NCBI GenBank assembly: GCA_947179155.2
Contig: OX359286.1
Span: 17,546,264-17,610,263 of the forward strand
Direction of reading: 5' to 3'
Length of the DNA: 64,000 nucleotides
Origin: Hedera helix
Taxonomy: Eukaryota > Streptophyta > Magnoliopsida > Apiales > Araliaceae
Shown piece after piece: positions 22,026 through 32,633 of the stretch (position 1 is its first letter; each line of letters begins with the position of its first letter). The position numbers and the translations under genes are program-made. Below the pieces are notes generated by a model, which was not told the origin of the DNA, did not search any database, and saw nothing but the letters and a program-made list of their open reading frames with translations.

Positions 22026-22037
22026 TGGTATCAGAGC
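22026..22037 (+). other. Primer-binding site of the chromovirus (initiator tRNA-Met)
   Basis: TGGTATCAGAGC, three bases after the 5' LTR, is complementary to the 3' end of initiator tRNA-Met. Confidence 0.95.
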
Positions 22038-22254
22038 TGTAGGTTAGAAACTCTAGGATTGCGAAACCTAGGTTATAACCTTAGTACTAAACTCTTATCG
22101 AGTGCGTTAGGAGATGAATCGGGGAGATTCATCATGTTGTGTATTTTTGGAGTTGGATTGAGAAAATCCATCGAGCCGAGATGTACATGATAAAATATCA
22201 TTTCATTTCATCAATGAATATATTTTATTGCGGTACTAACATGTGTTATTTATG

Positions 22255-22263
22255 TTATTGTAG
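22255..22263 (+). promoter_or_regulatory. Splice-acceptor-like site before the extra ORF
   Basis: A T-rich stretch ends in TTGTAG two bases before the ATG at 22265. Possible donors lie in the leader, such as the AG/GTTAGAAA near 22042 or AG/GTTATAAC near 22070. Only RNA data could confirm use. Confidence 0.4.
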
Positions 22264-22264
22264 G

Positions 22265-23026
22265 ATGACGGAGATAGGCCAGTCGAGCACTGCTGTAGAG
22301 GAGGTGATTTTTACTGATATCCACATGGATACAGTACAGCCACAGGTGGCTGCACCGATCGAGGAGCCAGAGTCAGATCCCGAGGAGGGAGATAGAGAGA
22401 ACGCTGTCTGGGGCGGAGTTATGGGGCAGTACAGTGAGGAGGAGGCTGATACTGATGATGATGAGGATGAGGAGCCAGCTGAGTATATTGATGGCATGGG
22501 CACTGTCGCCAGTGACATCATTGATACTCTCACTACGGCTAATGAGGAGCTAGAGGAGAGGGTTCAGCACCTTGAGGAGCAGAACCAGATCCACCAGCAG
22601 ACAGAGGATCAGTACCGAGATACAGCTTATATGTTCTCTGGCGAGAACATAGAGCTGAAGGCGAGGATGGCCGAGATGGAGGTCAGGTTGATAGCCGCTG
22701 AGCTGAAGATTCAGCAGACAGAGGCAGAGAGGGAGGCCATGAGGGGCCAGATGCAGCAGGCAGTTGAGGATAGACTAGATATGGAGATTCAGCGTGATGC
22801 AGCTCACGGGCAGATGATGGAGCTGGAGGAGGAGGTTAGGGAGAAGAAGGTGAGGATAGATAGACTTAGTTACGTCTATCGCTCATCAGTTGGTAGGATC
22901 CAGAGTAGGGTGCACTATTACCCTGCCGAGGAAGGCCAGACCTTGCACACCATCAGTAGGGGTGTGGTCAGGGCTATTGGAGATGAGGAGTACGACGATG
23001 CGGTTCGTCGAGGGATGCGCCGTTAG
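22265..23026 (+). CDS. Extra coiled-coil ORF upstream of gag
   Basis: This 253-codon frame lies between the priming site and gag. I chose the ATG at 22265 because it directly follows an acceptor-like TTATTGTAG (22255-22263); the frame is open 42 codons further upstream but that part looks like non-coding leader. Residues of about 30-75 are very acidic (runs of E and D). Residues of about 90-215 form a long predicted coiled coil rich in E, Q, R, M and L with heptad spacing (ELEERVQHLEEQNQ, for example). The C-terminal 40 residues are basic at the end. No enzyme or zinc-finger motif is seen. GC content and codon use match gag. Such a protein is not a standard part of Tekay elements as I know them; Ogre/Tat elements have an unrelated ORF at this place. 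Function unknown, perhaps assembly or transport of the particle. Confidence 0.75.
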   Translation: MTEIGQSSTAVEEVIFTDIHMDTVQPQVAAPIEEPESDPEEGDRENAVWGGVMGQYSEEEADTDDDEDEEPAEYIDGMGTVASDIIDTLTTANEELEERVQHLEEQNQIHQQTEDQYRDTAYMFSGENIELKARMAEMEVRLIAAELKIQQTEAEREAMRGQMQQAVEDRLDMEIQRDAAHGQMMELEEEVREKKVRIDRLSYVYRSSVGRIQSRVHYYPAEEGQTLHTISRGVVRAIGDEEYDDAVRRGMRR

Positions 23027-23371
23027 TTGTATTTTCTTTATTTATGATGTATGTACATAGATGCAGTAGAAACCCAACTTTTGTTTTGATAGAGGGTTAG
23101 TATGTTGTAAATCCCAACTCTATGAAGTTGTGGGATATGTTAGATCCCGTCTTTTGTTTTAACTATCGGGGTTAACAGCATTTATAGCAGTATGCATATG
23201 ATGTAAAAGTGCTACGCACTGTGTTTTAGCATATGAATATAAATGCATTTTCGTTTATGTTTATATGTGTCAAGATGATTATTTGTGCTTTAGTTTAAAA
23301 TACTTAAGCTACAAAACGAAAGTAAAAAGATTGAAACAACTTTAATTAATTAAATTTTCTTTATACAGAAA
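23027..23371 (+). other. Non-coding spacer between the extra ORF and gag
   Basis: 345 bases of AT-rich sequence hold several inverted short repeats (CCCAACT...AGTTGTGGG near 23107-23135, GCATATGATG...AGCATATGAA near 23193-23236). The spacer ends in a T-rich tract and ATACAG (23363-23368), three bases before the gag ATG. It looks like the end of an intron. Confidence 0.5.
23360..23368 (+). promoter_or_regulatory. Splice-acceptor-like site before gag
   Basis: TTTTCTTTATACAG ends at 23368, and the gag ATG is at 23372. Together with the similar site before the extra ORF it suggests alternative acceptor choice to express one product or the other. Confidence 0.45.
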
Positions 23372-25306
23372 ATGCCGCCACAGAGAAGAAATCAACGACT
23401 ACCCCCACCACCAGTCGAAGAGTCAGTCAATGCCGGAGGGGTACCACCCAACCCTGTCCAAGAGTTCGTAGAAATGCTAATGGGAGCATTTCGCGGACGC
23501 AACGCAGAGGCTACTGGAGCAACAAACCCTGCCGCTCCACTAGCAACCTTTAAAGACTTCAAACTGATAGGACCACCCGAGTTCAAAGGGACCACAGATC
23601 CTATAGAAGCACAAACCTGGATAGAGGAGATGGAAAAAGTCTTCGAGGTTGCACGAGTTAGGGAGGAGCAAATGACCTCATTTGCTACCTTCATGATGAA
23701 AGGAGAGGCCAGCCACTGGTGGAAGGCCAATAAGAGTAGAGCAGGGGAGGGAACGATCGCATGGGCGCGATTCAAAGAGGTATTCTTGGAAAACTACTTT
23801 CCAGAGAGTACAAAGGCTAGGATGGAAATTAAATTCCTAGAGCTTAAGCAGGGTAACATGTCGGTATCCGAATATGCCGCCAAGTTCAATGAATTGGCAA
23901 GATTTGCTACACATCAGGTGGACACGGAGGCAAGACGCGCCAGACGATTCGAACAGGGGCTGAAACCATGGGTTTACAGTCGGGTAGCTGTTCTCCAGAT
24001 CACAAATTATGCAACACTGTTGGAGAAAGCTATCATAGCTGAGGGTGGAAATGAAGCTTTGAATAAGCACAATCAAGAACGGAACAAGAAGAGAAGCGAT
24101 GGGGGAAACAGAGAGGGTAGCAGCGGGGGTAGCAACTCGAACAAACGCAAGTGGAATAACAACAGCAGTTCGGGGACACCCCAGGGCAGTGAGTCAAAGA
24201 AAGCAAGCAAATGCAGTCAATGCGGGAAGAATCACTCAGGGGAGTGCATGAAGGGAAGGAATGTTTGTTACAACTGTGGGCAAGAGGGGCACATCGCTCC
24301 TAATTGTCCCACACCAAAAAGGAAAGGAGGTTGTTTCGCCTGCGGGGCCATGGACCATCAATTTAAAGATTGTCCGAAGAAGAAGAACACCGGAGGGAGT
24401 TCGGGCTATAGGGGAAGCAACAGCAACAACAACAACAACGCCAAACTGACCATTGGAGGGCCGGTGCCACAGAACAAACCAACGGCACGGACTTTCAACA
24501 TGACGGTGCAGGACGCCGTCGAATCAAAAGACGTGGTGTCAGGTATTATTCCGATCAATGATATAAATGCTTATGTATTATTTGATTCGGGCGCTACCTG
24601 TTCATTTGTGTCTGATGAATTCGCTAAGCGGTTAGAATTGCCTAGACAAAAACTAGAGAACCCAATGAACATAGAAGTTGCAAATAAAGAAGTGATTCCT
24701 GTAGAGTATGTACATAGAGACTGTTGTGCTGAAATCAGGGGTCAGAAGTTGAGTGTAGATTTAATTCCAATACGCTTGGGGGAGTTTGACGTTATACTTG
24801 GAATGGATTGGTTGTTTAACCATGGAGCTTTAATTGATTGTCAAAAGAAGTGCATACACCTTAAGACACCAAATAAGTCTAAGGTCGTATTTTATGGCAG
24901 CAAATCGTCAAGACAGTCATCTTGTCTGACGATGATGCAAGCCAAGAAATTATTAAAGAAAGGTTGTGTAGGGTATTTGGCTCATGTGGTTGATACACAA
25001 GTGGTGAGTCCCGAGATGGAGCAAATACCAGTAGTTAGGGAGTTTATGGATGTTTTTCCAGATGTATTGCCAGGCTTACCGCCGGACAGAGAAATAGAAT
25101 TTGCGATTGATTTAGTACCGGGGACAGCGCCGATATCAAAGGCACCATATAGAATGGCTCCGGTAGAAATGAAAGAGTTGATGGTGCAATTACAGGAGTT
25201 GTTGGATAATAAGTACATCCAGCCAAGTGTTTCTCCATGGGGAGCACCGGTGCTGTTTGTAAAGAAGAAGGATGGATCGATGAGATTATGTATGGATTAC
25301 AGATAG
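23372..25306 (+). CDS. Gag, protease and start of reverse transcriptase (open part 1)
   Basis: This 644-residue open frame starts at an ATG three bases after an acceptor-like ATACAG. It contains a proline-rich N-terminus, the Gag domain, a Ser/Gly/Asn-rich linker, three Cys/His knuckles and the protease, and ends in the first reverse transcriptase block at the premature TAG. As it stands it could still give Gag and perhaps protease. The coding part is clearly richer in GC than the flanking LTRs. Confidence 0.85.
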   Translation: MPPQRRNQRLPPPPVEESVNAGGVPPNPVQEFVEMLMGAFRGRNAEATGATNPAAPLATFKDFKLIGPPEFKGTTDPIEAQTWIEEMEKVFEVARVREEQMTSFATFMMKGEASHWWKANKSRAGEGTIAWARFKEVFLENYFPESTKARMEIKFLELKQGNMSVSEYAAKFNELARFATHQVDTEARRARRFEQGLKPWVYSRVAVLQITNYATLLEKAIIAEGGNEALNKHNQERNKKRSDGGNREGSSGGSNSNKRKWNNNSSSGTPQGSESKKASKCSQCGKNHSGECMKGRNVCYNCGQEGHIAPNCPTPKRKGGCFACGAMDHQFKDCPKKKNTGGSSGYRGSNSNNNNNAKLTIGGPVPQNKPTARTFNMTVQDAVESKDVVSGIIPINDINAYVLFDSGATCSFVSDEFAKRLELPRQKLENPMNIEVANKEVIPVEYVHRDCCAEIRGQKLSVDLIPIRLGEFDVILGMDWLFNHGALIDCQKKCIHLKTPNKSKVVFYGSKSSRQSSCLTMMQAKKLLKKGCVGYLAHVVDTQVVSPEMEQIPVVREFMDVFPDVLPGLPPDREIEFAIDLVPGTAPISKAPYRMAPVEMKELMVQLQELLDNKYIQPSVSPWGAPVLFVKKKDGSMRLCMDYR

Positions 25307-25315
25307 CTGAATAAG

Positions 25316-27910
25316 GTGACAATTAAGAACAAGTACCCGTTGCCACGAATTGACGATCTTTTCGATCAATTGAAAGGGGCGAAGTACTTTTCAAAGATTG
25401 ACTTGAGGACTGGTTATCATCAGTTGAAAGTCAGGAAGGAGGATGTACCCAAGACGGCATTCAGAACTCGATATGGGCATTATGAGTTTCTGGTGATGTC
25501 GTTTGGACTGACGAATGTGCCAGCCGCATTTATGGACATGATGAACAGAATATTCAAGCAGTACTTGGATAAATTTGTTGTTGTGTTCATTGACGATATT
25601 CTGGTGTATTCTAAAACGGAGGAGGAGCATGCTGAACACCTAAGATTGGTGTTGGAGATTTTACGGAAGGAGCAGTTGTATGCTAAATTTTCGAAGTGTG
25701 AATTCTGGTTGGAGAGAGTTCAATTTTTAGGTCATGTCATTGACAAGGAAGGAGTTTCAGTAGATCCAGCAAAGGTGGAAGCAGTGATGAATTGGGAGCA
25801 ACCAAGGACGCCGACGGAGGTAAGAAGTTTCTTGGGGTTAGCGGGTTACTATCGGAGATTTATTCAAGATTTTTCAAAGATAGCAACACCGCTGACCAAT
25901 CTAACGAGGAAGACGGTGAAATACGTATGGACGGAGAAGTGTGAGGAGAGTTTTCAGGAGCTAAAGAAGAGACTTAGTGAAGCACCTGTATTGACTTTAC
26001 CGGACGATACGGGAGGTTTTACGGTCTACAGTGATGCATCGCACAAGGGACTTGGCTGTGTGCTTATGCAAAACGGCAAGGTCGTTGCGTATGCGTCCAG
26101 ACAGTTGAAGGATTACGAGAAGGGATACCCTACCCACGACTTGGAGCTGGCTGCGGTAGTGTTTGCCCTTAAAATCTGGAGACATTATTTATATGGAGAG
26201 AAATGTGAGATATTCACGGACCACAAGAGTCTGAAGTATATCTTCACACAGAAGGAGTTAAATATGAGGCAACGAAGATGGTTAGAATTGATCAAGGACT
26301 ATGATTGTGAAATTCTATATCATCCCGGCAAGGCCAACGTAGTAGCAGATGCTCTAAGCAGAAAGAGCAGGGAGAAATTGTTCATCTTGACAGATCAGGA
26401 ACAATTGGTTCAAGAGATGGCTCGAATGGAGTTGGAGGTAAGAAATCCAAATGAGTCAATGGAAGTGGAAGCAAGCCCAACCTTACTAGATAGGGTGAAA
26501 GAGGCTCAAGACAAAGATGAAGAATGTGTCAGAATCAGGATGAGAATGACCGAAGGGGAAGAGGTCAAATTCAAGGAGGATAGCATGGGATTGCTAAGGT
26601 TTGAAAATCGTGTTTGGGTGCCGCTAGTGCCTGAACTACGAGAAGAGATTTTGCAAGAGGCCCACAGTACGAGATACTCGATACATCCGGGGAGTACGAA
26701 GATGTATCAAGATCTGCGTCAGCATTTTTGGTGGCCGAATTTAAAAAGGGAGGTCGCAGAATGTGTCAGCCGATGCCTAACTTGTCAAAGGGTAAAGGCC
26801 GAACATCAGAGACCAAGTGGATTACTACAGCCGTTAGAGATTCCTGAGTGGAAATGGGAGCATATCACAATGGATTTTGTGGTAGGACTTCCAGCAACAC
26901 AGAAGGGATTTGACGCAATATGGGTGATTGTGGATCGACTAACAAAGTCAGCGCACTTTTTGCCGATCAAGATTAAGTTCAGTTTGGACCAGTTGGCTAA
27001 ACTGTACATCAAGGAGATAGTTTCAAGACATGGGGTGCCGGTATCGATTGTGTCAGACAGAGATCCGCGCTTCACGTCAAAATTTTGGAGGAGTCTTCAA
27101 GAGAGATTGGGGACACAGTTGAGAATGAGTACAGCATATCATCCGCAGACCGATGGGCAAAGTGAAAGAACAATACAGACTTTGGAAGATATGCTCAGGG
27201 CCTGTGTGATGGATTTCAAGGGCAGTTGGGAGAACCATCTACCATTAGTTGAGTTTGCATACAACAACAGTTATCATGCAAGCATAGGCATGCCGCCTTA
27301 CGAAGCATTGTACGGAAGGAAGTGCAGAACACCTCTATGTTGGGACGAGGTAGGAGAACGCCGACTGTTGGGACCGGAATTGGTCCAACAGACGGTAGAG
27401 ATTATCAAGGTAATAAGAGCTCGGCTAGTAGCAGCTCAGGACCGTCAGAAGAAATACGCCGATTTACATCGACAAAAGCGAGACTTCGAAGTTGGGAGTT
27501 TTGTGTTCATGAAGGTATCTCCCTGGAAGGGGAAGATCCGATTTGGAAAGAAGGGAAAGCTGAGTCCGAGGTTCATAGGACCGTTCGAGATATTAAAGAG
27601 AGTGGGTGAAGTGGCGTACGAGGTAGCTTTACCTCCTGAACTGGAGCATATTCACAATGTGTTTCACGTATCAGTGTTGCGACCATACAAGCCAGACCAC
27701 AAACATGTGATATCCTATGAGCCAATACAAGTCGAGAAAGACTTATCGTACGAGGAAATTCCTGTCCAGATACTAGATAGGAAAGAGCAGAAATTACGGA
27801 ATAAGATTATACATTCTGTCAAAGTCCTATGGAGGAACCACAACGCTGAGGAAGCTACGTGGGAGCTTGAAGAAAAGATGAGGGCTAACTATCCGAATCT
27901 TTTTGAGTAG
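25316..27910 (+). CDS. Reverse transcriptase, RNase H, integrase, chromodomain (open part 2)
   Basis: This 864-residue open frame is in the same frame as part 1 and continues the polyprotein after the TAG; the ATG at 25316 is an internal Met and not a real start. It contains the rest of reverse transcriptase (FIDD catalytic motif), RNase H with SDAS and TDH motifs, the integrase zinc site, the D,D(35)E core, the GPY/F-type region (the RFIGPFEI segment) and the chromodomain. Apart from the upstream stop I see no lesion in it. Confidence 0.85.
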   Translation: MTIKNKYPLPRIDDLFDQLKGAKYFSKIDLRTGYHQLKVRKEDVPKTAFRTRYGHYEFLVMSFGLTNVPAAFMDMMNRIFKQYLDKFVVVFIDDILVYSKTEEEHAEHLRLVLEILRKEQLYAKFSKCEFWLERVQFLGHVIDKEGVSVDPAKVEAVMNWEQPRTPTEVRSFLGLAGYYRRFIQDFSKIATPLTNLTRKTVKYVWTEKCEESFQELKKRLSEAPVLTLPDDTGGFTVYSDASHKGLGCVLMQNGKVVAYASRQLKDYEKGYPTHDLELAAVVFALKIWRHYLYGEKCEIFTDHKSLKYIFTQKELNMRQRRWLELIKDYDCEILYHPGKANVVADALSRKSREKLFILTDQEQLVQEMARMELEVRNPNESMEVEASPTLLDRVKEAQDKDEECVRIRMRMTEGEEVKFKEDSMGLLRFENRVWVPLVPELREEILQEAHSTRYSIHPGSTKMYQDLRQHFWWPNLKREVAECVSRCLTCQRVKAEHQRPSGLLQPLEIPEWKWEHITMDFVVGLPATQKGFDAIWVIVDRLTKSAHFLPIKIKFSLDQLAKLYIKEIVSRHGVPVSIVSDRDPRFTSKFWRSLQERLGTQLRMSTAYHPQTDGQSERTIQTLEDMLRACVMDFKGSWENHLPLVEFAYNNSYHASIGMPPYEALYGRKCRTPLCWDEVGERRLLGPELVQQTVEIIKVIRARLVAAQDRQKKYADLHRQKRDFEVGSFVFMKVSPWKGKIRFGKKGKLSPRFIGPFEILKRVGEVAYEVALPPELEHIHNVFHVSVLRPYKPDHKHVISYEPIQVEKDLSYEEIPVQILDRKEQKLRNKIIHSVKVLWRNHNAEEATWELEEKMRANYPNLFE

Positions 27911-27943
27911 TTTAAATTGTAATTCCGGGGACGGAATTCTTAT

Positions 27944-27956
27944 AAGGGAGGGAGAA
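27944..27956 (+). other. Polypurine tract of the chromovirus
   Basis: Thirteen purines (AAGGGAGGGAGAA) sit directly before the 3' LTR and would prime plus-strand DNA synthesis. Confidence 0.9.
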
Positions 27957-30900
27957 TGTAATGACCACGAATTTCATTATACATTGTAATTATAATTAAT
28001 ATATAATTAGCAATGAATTTAAAATTTTTGTACTAATAAAATGTGCATTAGATAATAAAATAGATGTACTTGTTCGTGCATATATTTAATTAAAGAATTA
28101 AAGCAAGGGTATAATTAATTAAAGCAAATCTAATTGGATTATATTTTTAATCCAAATGAGTTGTTAAACTAGGTCCAAGATATTAACCTAGTAGCCCATG
28201 TAATTAATTTAATTACTAGCCCATATAATTAATTAAACAAGCCCAATGCTTATTTTAATTAAAGTTAGCATAGTTATTTAAATGCTAGCCCAAAGTGTTA
28301 ATTAAATTGAGCCCAAACCAATTCAATGGATGAGCCCAATATATTAATTTCCTAAGTCCAACATGGAGCCCAATAGGAAGTCAAAATTGGTCAACAATTG
28401 AACCCATGTATAGATATATTTGTATATGCATAAATACACATTAAAAGCTAGAAAAATAAAGGAAAAATGGCATGGAAAATACCATTTTGCTGATTTTTTT
28501 TTGGTCCCACTTGATGTTGCTTGATTTGCTAGATTGCTTCTCTTTTACACTAGATCAAAGTTGGCCAACAACTCTAGTCAATCAACTAGTCAATCACCAT
28601 GTCAATCCATCAAATAGTAAGCTTGATTAGCCTTTAATTTGACCAACATAGATGAATTAGTGAGTTAATGGTGTGTTAGTAGATGGCTATAAAAGAAACC
28701 CCCCACACTTGTTTTAGGTTGGTTAGTTAATTGCTAGAGAATTTCCTAGAGAGCAAAGTGTGAGCATTTGAGAGGGTTAGAAAATTTGAGAGCAAAATAC
28801 TAAGAGAAGAGAAGGAGTCTTGATTCATGCCATCTTCCTTCACAACTTATTTTGGAAGAAAAAGAAAGATAGCCATTAAAACAAGGTAATGATTATTTTA
28901 AATGTAGTTTATTTTTAAATTAAATAAATCATCATGTTAGTATAAACATGTTAATATAGTTATTAATGTGTAGTTGTAATATTTATGCCATGCTTAAGTT
29001 TAATAGGTTTGGTTTGTATTTTGGTATCATTTGTGTGCTAAAATATGTGTTTAGTAGTGTATAATCAAGTCTTGAAATTTATTGCCAAAAATATTTTTAT
29101 AAAACTTAGGTTTGATGTTCTAATATTATAGAACATTAAATCATGAGAAAAACAAAGTTTGAATCACTCAAAATGGAGTTATACACAAAAAGTTATGATT
29201 TATGGTAGTTTATGTGATGTAGAAATTTTTATAAAAAAATAATGATATTAAATCATGAAAAATTATTTTTTCATGTTATAAATTAAAATAAGGTGATTGG
29301 TAATTTTTTTGGATTTTTATTGAAGAGTTAAAGCTTACTTGATGGTATATTTTTAATTAAAATGTGTGTGCCGGAACACTGTTCACATTCTGCGAAGAAG
29401 AAAAAAATTAAGGGTTTCCGCGCAATGCGCGCGCAGCCACTGTTCACCGAAAACACGGAGCCAAACGACGTCGTTTGGTGTCCGTAAAAAGTTACTCCGC
29501 GCGTACGCACGGAAGCCGTATCCGGCATTCCAAAAACGGCGTCGTTTTTGACCCGTTAAATCTGTAACCCGCGCCATGCGCGGTAGGAAATTTCCGGCGA
29601 AATTACCAGAATGCCCCTCCGTGTTTTTCTTGGCAGAATTACCATTCTGCCCTCGGTTCAGATTTCGACTTATTTACGGAAATGCCATTCGGGTTAAATT
29701 TAATTAATTTAAATATTTAAAAACTAAATTAAAATTATAACAAAAATAATTATAATACAAAAATAATATTGGGGAGGATATTTTTCATTAAGTTTAATAT
29801 TTAAATATTTTAAATATTAATCTAGTTAGCTAAACCATGGTTAAGATTAATAAATTTATTATTTATTTATTATTTTAAATGTTAATAATAAATAAAGATG
29901 ATAAATTAGCATTTATTATTTAATGCCTATTAAATAATACTTAAAGAGAGATAAAATTTATAAATTTATTATTTATTATTTAAATATTATTAAATAATAA
30001 ATAAGGATAATTAGGTAATTAATTATTATTTAATTAGCATTAAATAACGATTAATGGAAATTAAGTTATTAGAGTAATAATTTATTATTTAATTTAAATA
30101 ATAAATAAGAATGATTTGATTATTATTTAACCTTAAATAATAATTAAAATTAATTAAATAATTAATTATTATTTAATTGACATTAAATAATAATTAAAGA
30201 GGATTAAGATTAGTAAACTATTATTTAATTTTCTTAATTAAATAATAAGTAAGGTTAATTACTTGGTTAATTATTGTTTGATTAACATTAAATTAAAGAA
30301 GGTTAAAACTAAGTTAATAATTATTTATTATTTAATTATAATTAAATAATAAGTAAGTACAATTAGTTATTGTTTATTTTAAATAATAACTAGAGTTAAT
30401 TAATTAATTTCTATTTAATCAATATTAAATAGTAATTAAAAAGAGATTGAGTTAATAAAATAAATTGAATTTAATTAAACAATTATAATAAGTTGTTTAA
30501 AGGTTTAATAAGTGTCCAACACTTAAGAAAAATATTTTCTAACTTATTAACCTAATATGATTAAGGGTTTATAAGGTTAATAATATTGTTTTGACTGATG
30601 TAAATTATGTGTTAGTACTTATGTGTGGTAAATAAGTTCATTATCAAGCGTATAGTTATGCAAATACGCCGTGCTAATTATTAGACCGACTTTATTAATG
30701 TTAGGTCTTTCAAAGCAAGTAGTTAAAGCTAGACATTTATTGTAGCTGTGCAGACAGGCAAGTTTTCTACCCTTAAACTTGTATTTATTGTTGCAGATAT
30801 TCTTCAACCGTATTTACATTTCAATTATTGTTTAGCAAGTATTCTACACCCGTAGTTACTTGACAGACCTTTGAGTGAATTAATTATCAAAAATTACTTC

Positions 30901-31739
30901 ACATCATTATTGATTATTGTATTCGCACATAGTGCTTTTGCAAACTGTTTAAGAACGTCTAAGCTAATTGTTTCGGCTAGACAAATGCATGTTAAATTCA
31001 TTTAATTGAATATTATAAAAGCTTATCCAAACCATTGGCTGGTGCGGATTCTTACAGTAAGACTGAGATAGAACAACCCTAGTTAAAGGGGATTTTTAAT
31101 TTGTCGGAGACCCGACAGTGCGCAAGAAAACTAAATGTGATGCATATACATAGGACATGAGAGGACTGATCCCCTCAAGTGTCCCGTTATTTTAACAAGG
31201 AGTCAGACATTGTATGTCTGTTCTACCTTAGTAGCAGTTCATGGTCATTAAAGACCACTCAGCAGTAAAGAGTCAATTCCTTCTTTTATTGAACATTGAT
31301 TCTTGTTATCTTTCACAATTGCTATTGTTGAAACCTTGAAGTTATTTCCCTTCATCATGATATATCGTATGATTGTTGTTTATAGACTTGCTGAGCCATT
31401 TAGTTGCTCATTCTTGCTATATCATGACTTTATTTCAGCCAATCCCGAAAGCTCTAAATCGGATAAAGGCAAGGGGAAAGCGAATGTTTAATTTTAGTAG
31501 TTGCATGCTAGTTTAGTTTACTGTTATGTAATTACTGTTGTAAATCTTTTGTATTTCCCTTAAGATATGTAATGTTTAAGATTAAGGTAATAGACCTTGG
31601 GAAGTGTAGCCTTTTGATTAAGGAACCTTTTGTATTATTCCGCGAAGTTTGAATACAATTTATGTATTTCATTATTGTTTAGTATTGTACAGTGAGAACC
31701 AAACCCGAGGTTAAAGAACCCGGATTTGGGATCGTCACA
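27957..31739 (+). mobile_element. 3' LTR of the chromovirus
   Basis: 3783 bp, same length as the 5' LTR. Differences read by eye are G to A at 29509 (which breaks one 16-bp palindrome at a CpG), G to A at 29551, G to T at 30277 and G to A at 30555, all relative to the 5' LTR. It is followed by TTAAT. Confidence 0.95.
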
Positions 31740-32625
31740 TTAATTATGGAAATAAAGGGGTTAATAATTAAATTAATCCAAGAATTTATGAAAAGCTAAT
31801 GAGGAAGTTTGTAAAAATGTAGTTATCGATTTTTGAGTTTAACAAGAATTTTGGAAGAAGTTTAGAAATTAATTGAGAAGGAAAGGTAATTATGTAAATT
31901 ATATAATAATTATATAATTTATATAAGAAAATTAAAATAAAGTATGAAGAAAATAATAATTATATAAATTATATAAGAATAATTATGTAATTTATATAAG
32001 GTGATTAAATGGAATAAGGTTGGAGAAAATTAAGAAATTATTTAAGAAAGGAAAATGTAAATATATAAATTATATAATATTAAGTTATATAATTTATATA
32101 TAAAGAAATTATTGTAAATAGTAAAGAAATTGAATAATAAATAAGAAAAATGAATGTTTTAAGTTATTAAAAATTATAATTATGTATAAGGGAATTATTA
32201 TGACTTTTATGAAAGATAATATTTCGGAAACGTGAACATGTTAATGTAACATGTTGTCCAAGTAATGAAGTAAAAAATTACGGAAAAAATAATTTTTATA
32301 TGTTATATGAATTATTTTATGATTTTTGGAGGTATAAATTACCTCAAATAATTACATGCACGTCATTATGCGTGTACAAAATTTGTCAAATAAAATACCG
32401 AAAAAGGGTATTAATATTACTCATAAATCATGTTATGATTTTTAGTTAATTAAAATAAATATTTTATGTATATTACATAAAATATTTATTACACGTAATA
32501 ATTACGTAATGTATTTAAAATAATTAAGTTGCATGTTATTTGTGATAATTCGGTTGGAAAATTCGAGAGAGCTGAGTAGGCGCAACATAAGTCGGTGGAA
32601 TTTTTTATGGCTAATTGGTTGTTGC

Positions 32626-32633
32626 TATATAAA
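32626..32633 (+). promoter_or_regulatory. TATA box of solo LTR B
   Basis: TATATAAA in the context TTGCTATATAAAGAG, followed by a long A/G-rich leader (32635-32690). The related LTR at 35395 has lost an obvious TATA here but keeps the purine-rich leader (36660-36735). Confidence 0.55.

Larger units (their letters stand above)
23372..27910 (+). pseudogene. Chromovirus gag-pol, one in-frame stop in reverse transcriptase
   Basis: One frame of 1513 codons encodes Gag and Pol but carries a TAG at codon 645 (25304-25306). Residues of about 60-230 are the retrotransposon Gag domain. Three Cys/His knuckles follow at 281-292, 299-312 and 321-334; the last two fit CX2CX4HX4C. Aspartic protease has DSG at 405-407. 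Reverse transcriptase spans about 590-830 with its catalytic FIDD at 739-742. RNase H follows (first Asp of SDAS at 888). Integrase has an HHCC zinc site (CLTC) and the D,D(35)E triad at 1168, 1229 and 1265. A chromodomain ends the protein (about 1462-1511). The stop lies in the first conserved block of reverse transcriptase and is a single-base change, not a frameshift. Stop read-through cannot be excluded but is not usual in this lineage. Products would form cytoplasmic particles, copy the RNA and integrate the cDNA; the chromodomain is thought to guide integration to heterochromatin. Confidence 0.93.
18240..31739 (+). mobile_element. Complete Ty3/gypsy chromovirus, Tekay/Del-like
   Basis: This 13.5-kb element has two 3783-bp LTRs (18240-22022 and 27957-31739), TTAAT target duplications, a tRNA-iMet priming site, an extra ORF, gag-pol, a chromodomain and a polypurine tract. 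Order within pol is protease, reverse transcriptase, RNase H, integrase, chromodomain. Long LTRs, the iMet primer and a C-terminal chromodomain fit the Tekay (Del) lineage. By eye the LTRs differ at four positions (19792/29509, 19834/29551, 20560/30277, 20838/30555), so the insertion is very recent. One in-frame stop in reverse transcriptase makes this copy defective as read. It lies inside solo LTR B. Confidence 0.95.

Noticed and set aside
22139..22264. Upstream start (22139) for the extra ORF
   Set aside because: The added 42 residues are Cys, Tyr, Phe and Ile-rich and translate AT-rich leader. The acceptor-like TAG directly before 22265 and the change in composition favour the later ATG.
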